Positions 59,751 through 64,000 of a stretch of DNA of 64,000 nucleotides are shown here, in pieces. Source of the stretch: Primulina eburnea. Lineage: Eukaryota; Streptophyta; Magnoliopsida; Lamiales; Gesneriaceae. The position numbers and the translations under genes are program-made. Numbering within the stretch: the stretch's first letter is position 1; every line of letters starts with the position of its first letter. Location: contig NC_133108.1 of the NCBI RefSeq assembly GCF_022965805.1, forward strand, positions 24,085,545 through 24,149,544, written 5' to 3'. The notes under the pieces were generated by a model. The model made no database searches and was not told where the DNA came from. It saw only the letters and a list, made by a program, of their open reading frames with translations.

Positions 59751-60199
59751 GATGCTTTGTACCTTTGTGCACAGCTAAACCCATTGAATAAGCTTGTCGA
59801 GTTCTGCAACCGATTGGTTTTAACCGATGCTCTGAACTGGTCATTTGAACTTATCTTCAGTTGGGCTGGGTCACTTGACTCGTTAGTGGAACTGATTTCA
59901 TTCTTTTAGTTGAACTTGTAAGCTGGACTCTTCATCAGTTGAGCTCTTCATCAGCTGGTCAGGCTTCTGAAAGCCTTCTGTTGAACCACCTATCAGGGGG
60001 ACAATCAGTTGAATTGGTTTACGATTCATCAGTTGAACTAGTTCAATTCGATTAACCAGTTGGTAATTTCGTTTTCATTATTCGATAGATTCAGTTACAT
60101 TCAGCTAACTGCACACTTAGATAAGTTCATTAGTAACAAAATAAAAAGTTTTGTTAACATCAAAATCAAGTAAGATTGCGAACATGAAATGTTCCAACA
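59751..60199 (-). repeat. Element X 5' LTR, part 2
   Basis: This continues the LTR interrupted at 44181 (GATGCTTTGTACC next to the inverted TGTTGGAAC start at 60199). The TSD of X, TCTAC, follows at 60200-60204. Confidence 0.8.
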
Positions 60200-60204
60200 T
60201 CTAC

Positions 60205-61653
60205 TATGGATGAAGAGAGTCGGCAAGAAAAAATTATGTTGCATACATGTTTGGAATAACCTTGTGCTTTTTTGTTCAATTGAATCCAAAAGAAGTCCTT
60301 GAGGTTCAATTGAAACTTCATAATTGAGTAAAAAGAAATGTGAAATGGCCGAAAGAAAGAGAGAACAAAAGAGTGATATGGTCATAAAAAGAGAAAAAGA
60401 AGAAAATGATGAGATGAGAGAAAAAGATGAAAAATAAAAAGAGGACAAAGAAAAGAGAAATAAAAATAAATTAAAGGCCCAAAAGAGTGAGGTTGAGAGT
60501 TATTTAATTTTGTATAAACTCCTTAAAGTACCCTTGTAGAAAGAGGTTTATGATCACTGTGATGGTATCGCTGGATCAATCCCGATCATTGTTATTTCAC
60601 CCTTGCATGATTATGGAATTGTCATGATGAAGAGGCAAGCAAGAACTGATGGTGGAGGAAGGCCATGTGTTGATCAACATGATGTTGGAGGCAATCAAGG
60701 TGGGGTAAGGTTAGTTGCCAACGCTACAAACATGAGGTTTGACTTTCGTCCTTTCCTTAATTCTTTGATGTATCGTTTTCCAAAGCTTGGAGAACGTGTT
60801 GCAAAATTTGTGGTTAAGGGATCGAATGTAATTTTATCATTATTCATTGATTGTTATGGATTTGAGACCATGGATGAATTGCATGTATCTATTATGAATT
60901 ATGATTTCTCACGAGTTACTAAGCTTATGGGATTTGTTTGCTACAAGAGCTCATATGCATTAGACTTGGATTCTTGTGTTGAGTTAAAAGGTTGCGTGGA
61001 TAGTGCATTTAGCGTGTCCTACTTTCATGACATATATTTGATTGGTGATTGTTGTGAAGACAACGTGGTTGATTATGATAATTTCTTCATTCATGATGAA
61101 TATGTTTAAAGAGAATAAATTTTTCATTCTATATTCATTGCATGAGCTACGTGATAGTGAGAAGTATTGTGGAGCTTTTATCTTCGATAAAATACATGAT
61201 TATATGTGTTGGTTGCATATTATGAGGTATACTGAATGGGTTTTGAAACATGCATCATATATAAGAGAATGACATTTTGAATATATTCTTATATCGTGCA
61301 TGAACTACGTCTTATTCCTAGTGAGCTATGGTCGTACACGTGTATGGATTTCATTTGTGTGTTAACTAGGTCTAAGAAATGGAGGAATCTAATTTTTGTG
61401 ATACTTACTGATATCTTTTGTTATTATTTGGTGTCATGTGTTATTTCATGTTTGATGTAATTGATGATTACATAGAGAGGGCAACCAAAGAGTTGGGATT
61501 CAAAACGTTGATGGCGCATGTGGGCGATGACATCTACAAACTTGAGTTTAAAGGTAAATATGTTGATAATATAATCCTTGTTATTACTAACTTGCTTTTT
61601 TTTTTTTACATAGGTAGCAAAGATTTGAGAACAAATATTTTTGAAGAAGGGTA
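60205..61653 (+). pseudogene. Element F internal remainder
   Basis: The frame that stops at 32222 continues here. A Lys/Glu/Arg-rich stretch (60330-60480) resembles the charged spacer between protease and RT in CRM/Reina elements. Near 61310-61420 a weak match to the integrase core (SELWSYTCMDFICVLTRSKKW) is seen, and near 61615 the element ends with a DLRTNIFEEG tail and a purine tract (GAAGAAGGGTA) before the LTR. RT and most of pol are absent. Confidence 0.5.
60603..61109 (+). CDS. Unrecognised frame within element F
   Basis: This open frame of 168 codons starts at an ATG and ends in TAA. The N-terminus is rich in Gly, Asn and Arg; the rest is mixed hydrophobic and Asp-rich with six scattered Cys and a strongly acidic end. 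I recognise no domain. It stands where RT would be expected in a chromovirus, so it may be a badly diverged pol segment, replaced sequence, or chance. It has no neighbour that suggests a function. Confidence 0.35.
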   Translation: MHDYGIVMMKRQARTDGGGRPCVDQHDVGGNQGGVRLVANATNMRFDFRPFLNSLMYRFPKLGERVAKFVVKGSNVILSLFIDCYGFETMDELHVSIMNYDFSRVTKLMGFVCYKSSYALDLDSCVELKGCVDSAFSVSYFHDIYLIGDCCEDNVVDYDNFFIHDEYV

Positions 61654-62444
61654 TGATATAAAACTAGCCGGACATGACGTGCTAAATCTTGCGATTCGAA
61701 GATTTAAAGAATTCATCATGAATAGCAATGAAGTTGGAAGATATTTCAATGTTATTCAAGTTCTAAATTATGAAGAGGAGGCCAAATCGAGACCCCGGAC
61801 CCGAGAACCCTGCGCTAGGGCGGTCAAACATTACCGCCCCGGCGCCAAAGCCATTGTCCAAGAGTTGAATTCTAGAACGACTCGTGCTAGGGTGGCCAAA
61901 CATTACAACCCAAGCGAACCCAGTCCATAACCCTTCGCGCTAGGACGACCAAACTTTACCGCCCCAGCGCGCCATCTGCGTGGAAAATACATAGTTAACT
62001 AGTTTAGAGTCCTAGATTAGTTGGTAACTTATTTTTGATATCTTTTTGATTTGTTAACAATATATACTCGAAATTTATCGTTGTAAACAACAGATTATTT
62101 AGTTTTATCATTTTTTTAAGTTTTTCTCTCTAATTTCAAAGATTGGATTTGTATACACCTTTGTGTGTTTCTCAAATCAAACTTGTCAAAGTTTAATACT
62201 TTGTGGCGCTTGTCGATTGTTCTTCACTCGGATTGTCAAAGACGAGTTATTTGAAGGTTCACTTGAATTTCAATTCTTTATCTCCTTAATATTTGTTGCT
62301 AAGTTCTTCGTAATTTAGAGACAAATATTTCAAAATTACTTGTTCAAAAGATCGGGACAACACAACCGTTTCTTTGTTTCATCGAATCGAGAGCGTGACT
62401 CCGTTTTGAGCGTGTTTTATTTTCGTGGTTTGATTATCGCATCA
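61654..62444 (+). repeat. Element F last LTR
   Basis: The 791-bp LTR (TGATATAAAAC ... TATCGCATCA) has GC-rich inverted repeats at 61808-61975, where arms such as GCGCTAGGGCGGT and ACCGCCCCAGCGC face each other, and a TATA-like TATATAC at 62060-62067. The TSD copy CGTCT follows. Confidence 0.82.
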
Positions 62445-62449
62445 CGTCT

Positions 62450-63931
62450 CTTCAAGAGCAGATCGAACTCGGGACAATTCCCCTTGAAGCTAGGCATGAA
62501 GTTCTTGGATTGTCCGGGGACGATTACTTTCTTTAGTAGCCACCGTTGCTACTCTTTCAAAGGACGAGATCATCATTTGAACACCCTTTACGGAATGAGT
62601 TAGTTAAAAAAAGAAGAGAAGAGCAGTTGAGGAACTTACAGAGAGGATTCGGTTAGATCCTTCAAATAGTTTGGGGGTAGGGAGGGAGCTCTTCAAATGT
62701 GCCTCCTCAGCCGGAAGAAGCATCTTCTTGAAGAACATTAAACTGGCAAGAGAGGCTCCTTCCAAAAAAATGTTCTCTCGGGCTCTTGGCTGGCTAGAAG
62801 AGAAGGGCTCGGTGAGTGGCTGATTCTAGAGATGAGGAGAAGATTGGGAGGCTCGAGAGGTGCCCTGTTCTCCATCTTGTTTACTTCCAAGGAAGACTAG
62901 CTCCGGGCTGGTCACTGGCTTTATTTTCCTCTGGATCAGAGGAACATGATCCGCTGAATCCTCTGTGGACTCAGCCCGGACCAATTCCCTCCCAGGGAAT
63001 CTCTTGTCTAGGCACTTCGTCTTCTGCCAAAGAAGGCGCTCGAGTTTCAACAGTGGCCGGCTGCACCACCTTCTTCTTTGCCGCAGCTTTCCAGGCTGCT
63101 TCTTTCTTCTCCTCGGCCGCCTTCTCAGCAGCCCACTTCCTTGCAAAGGCCTCTTTCATTTTCGAGTTATCTGTCAGAAACAAAGGAAGAGGAAAGAAGA
63201 TTTATTAATATAATTATACAGTAAAAATAAGGAAAAAAGTTCAAGAGTTGGAAGTAACTGGGTTGAGCGCTCGAGCTAGCGACTTCCCCAATCACTCGGT
63301 CCATTGGGTCCTCTGCCCGGGCACTCAACTCGTAAGTTAACAAATTCTCCTCAGAGATGAGTGTGGAAGAAGATAATTTCTGAGCCCGCACCAGTTCTTG
63401 GCTTCGGGTGTAAAGCTCTTCAAATTTATAAGATCGGGGAAGAGAGGGTTGTGAAGGAAAATAAGGAAGAAACCCGGTCAGACGGGGAAGAGGAGCCGGG
63501 AGTTGAATAAAGAAAAAACATCATTTTCATCCCTTATGAGAAGAAGGGATATCATCAAGGAATCTAGATTTTAGCTCGGCAGATAAGAAGAAGGCATTAT
63601 TTCCCAGCCGACAAACAAAGAAATAGTGGAGAATGAGGGGGTTGACGAAGAGGTTGTGCATTTTGAAAAGGATATAGGCCGAGGCCATAATCCGGAAAGA
63701 GTTGGGGTGAAATTGATTTACAGGTACACAAAAAAATTTTGCAACTTCAGTGTAGGAGGGAACGGGAAATCTAAGACCATTTTTAACCTGATCGTTAAAA
63801 AAAGTAGTAAAACCGGGCAGAGGGTTATCGGCCCTATCAAAGGAGCCAGGAATTAAAATGGGAAAAGAAGAAGAAATGAAACCCAAGGCCCGAAGTTCCT
63901 TGTCAGCTCCCGAGCGCAGAGTGCTACTCAT
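62450..63931 (-). pseudogene. Element T antisense frame, Transposase_28-like part
   Basis: The likely start is the Met at 63931. The first 134 codons contain GFTTFFNDQVKNGLRFPVPSYTEVAKFF, a block typical of the Transposase_28 ('putative gypsy type transposon') family. A TGA at 63527-63529, where relatives have Trp, and a one-base shift follow; homology resumes (FIQLPAPLPRL ...). Further down are an Ala/Lys-rich helix (63000-63180) and a coiled coil that runs in frame across the F insertion to 27866. GT/AG sites near 63190-63270 suggest an intron. The true role of such antisense proteins in Tat elements is unknown. Confidence 0.7.
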
Positions 63932-64000
63932 TAAAGCAAACCAAGGAATTCCCGGAGTTTCAAAGTGAGGGGGAGAAGCCCGATCATTTCCCTTTCCTTG

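Larger units (their letters stand above)
32223..60199 (-). mobile_element. Element X: non-autonomous LTR element, minus strand
   Basis: LTRs at 32223-33630 and (interrupted) 43236-44181 plus 59751-60199 surround only about 1.08 kb of own internal sequence. The TSD is TCTAC at 32218-32222 and 60200-60204. In minus orientation the LTR starts TGTTGGAAC and looks copia-like. The internal part shows no retroviral domain. It hosts elements G (internal region) and D (5' LTR). Confidence 0.8.
28348..62444 (+). mobile_element. Element F: composite chromovirus with three LTRs
   Basis: The outer LTRs are at 28348-29072 and 61654-62444, flanked by TGTCT (28343-28347) and CGTCT (62445-62449), a TSD with one mismatch. 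A third, more diverged LTR at 30649-31538 is preceded by pol and a PPT and followed by a PBS and gag-side sequence, so F looks like two related elements joined through a middle LTR. The integrase style ([18 protein letters not shown]) fits the CRM/Reina chromoviruses. The host antisense frame of element T is continuous across the insertion. Confidence 0.75.
24402..64000 (+). mobile_element. Element T: Tat-lineage Ty3/gypsy, interrupted and truncated by window end
   Basis: A Tat-type PBS, gag, RNase H plus second (archaeal-type) RNase H, integrase, tandem repeats and an antisense frame appear in the order known for Tat/Grande/Retand-like elements. The 5' LTR probably starts at TGTTGAGGG (24402); the 3' LTR is beyond 64000. 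A 34-kb nest (28348-62444) splits its antisense frame. The pol part has lost PR and RT through a large deletion, so it is not autonomous. Confidence 0.75.

Noticed and set aside
62826..63208. Overlapping plus- and minus-strand frames near the right end
   Set aside because: Most are shadows of the antisense element T frame. I keep only the minus-strand reading that joins the coiled coil across the F insertion.

Overview
The window looks like nuclear heterochromatin of a flowering plant, most likely a eudicot. It is AT-rich and built almost entirely of LTR retrotransposons that have inserted into one another. I see no free-standing host gene, no rRNA or tRNA gene and no CRISPR array. The style of the repeats recalls Gesneriaceae and other Lamiales, but that is an impression from memory and not a test. 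Element boundaries were found by matching LTR copies, TG...CA ends, primer-binding sites (PBS), polypurine tracts (PPT) and 5-bp target-site duplications (TSD), all read by eye.

Left block (1-24345). Element C is a copia-like LTR unit with a coiled-coil-like reading frame of unknown function; only its 3' part is in the window. It has been hit three times. A minus-strand LTR of family E covers 1-2318. A Tekay-type chromovirus (element A, 2806-11590, TSD TACAG) sits inside the C reading frame. An Athila-type element (element B, 12676-23989, TSD GATAC) sits inside the C 3' LTR. Element B carries gag, protease, RT, RNase H and integrase, then a broken env-position frame with a membrane segment, and then an almost full-length, intronless plant LOG (cytokinin-activating) gene. 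The LOG passenger gene is the most unusual object in the window.

Right block (about 24402-64000). A Tat-lineage element T starts with a 5' LTR and a gag that is fused by deletion to its RNase H/integrase part. A 53-bp tandem-repeat tract follows, and then an antisense frame of the Transposase_28 ('putative gypsy type transposon') kind, read from the window end back to 27866. That single antisense frame is split by a 34-kb nest. A composite chromovirus F (28348-62444) holds a non-autonomous LTR element X (32223-60199, minus strand). X holds two chromoviruses: G (34094-42608, minus strand), intact and young, and D (44182-59745), decayed. D in turn holds two solo LTRs, S1 (47779-49820) and E (52634-55302). 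Matching TSDs support most joins, and reading frames continue across the A, X and F insertions.

Together the parts record successive insertions into older elements. G is the only copy with an unbroken gag-pol (1510 codons) and near-identical LTRs, so it is the only candidate for current activity. Three unrelated LTR families each carry arrays of GC-rich palindromes just upstream of their TATA boxes, in otherwise AT-rich DNA. This shared promoter layout is the second main observation.
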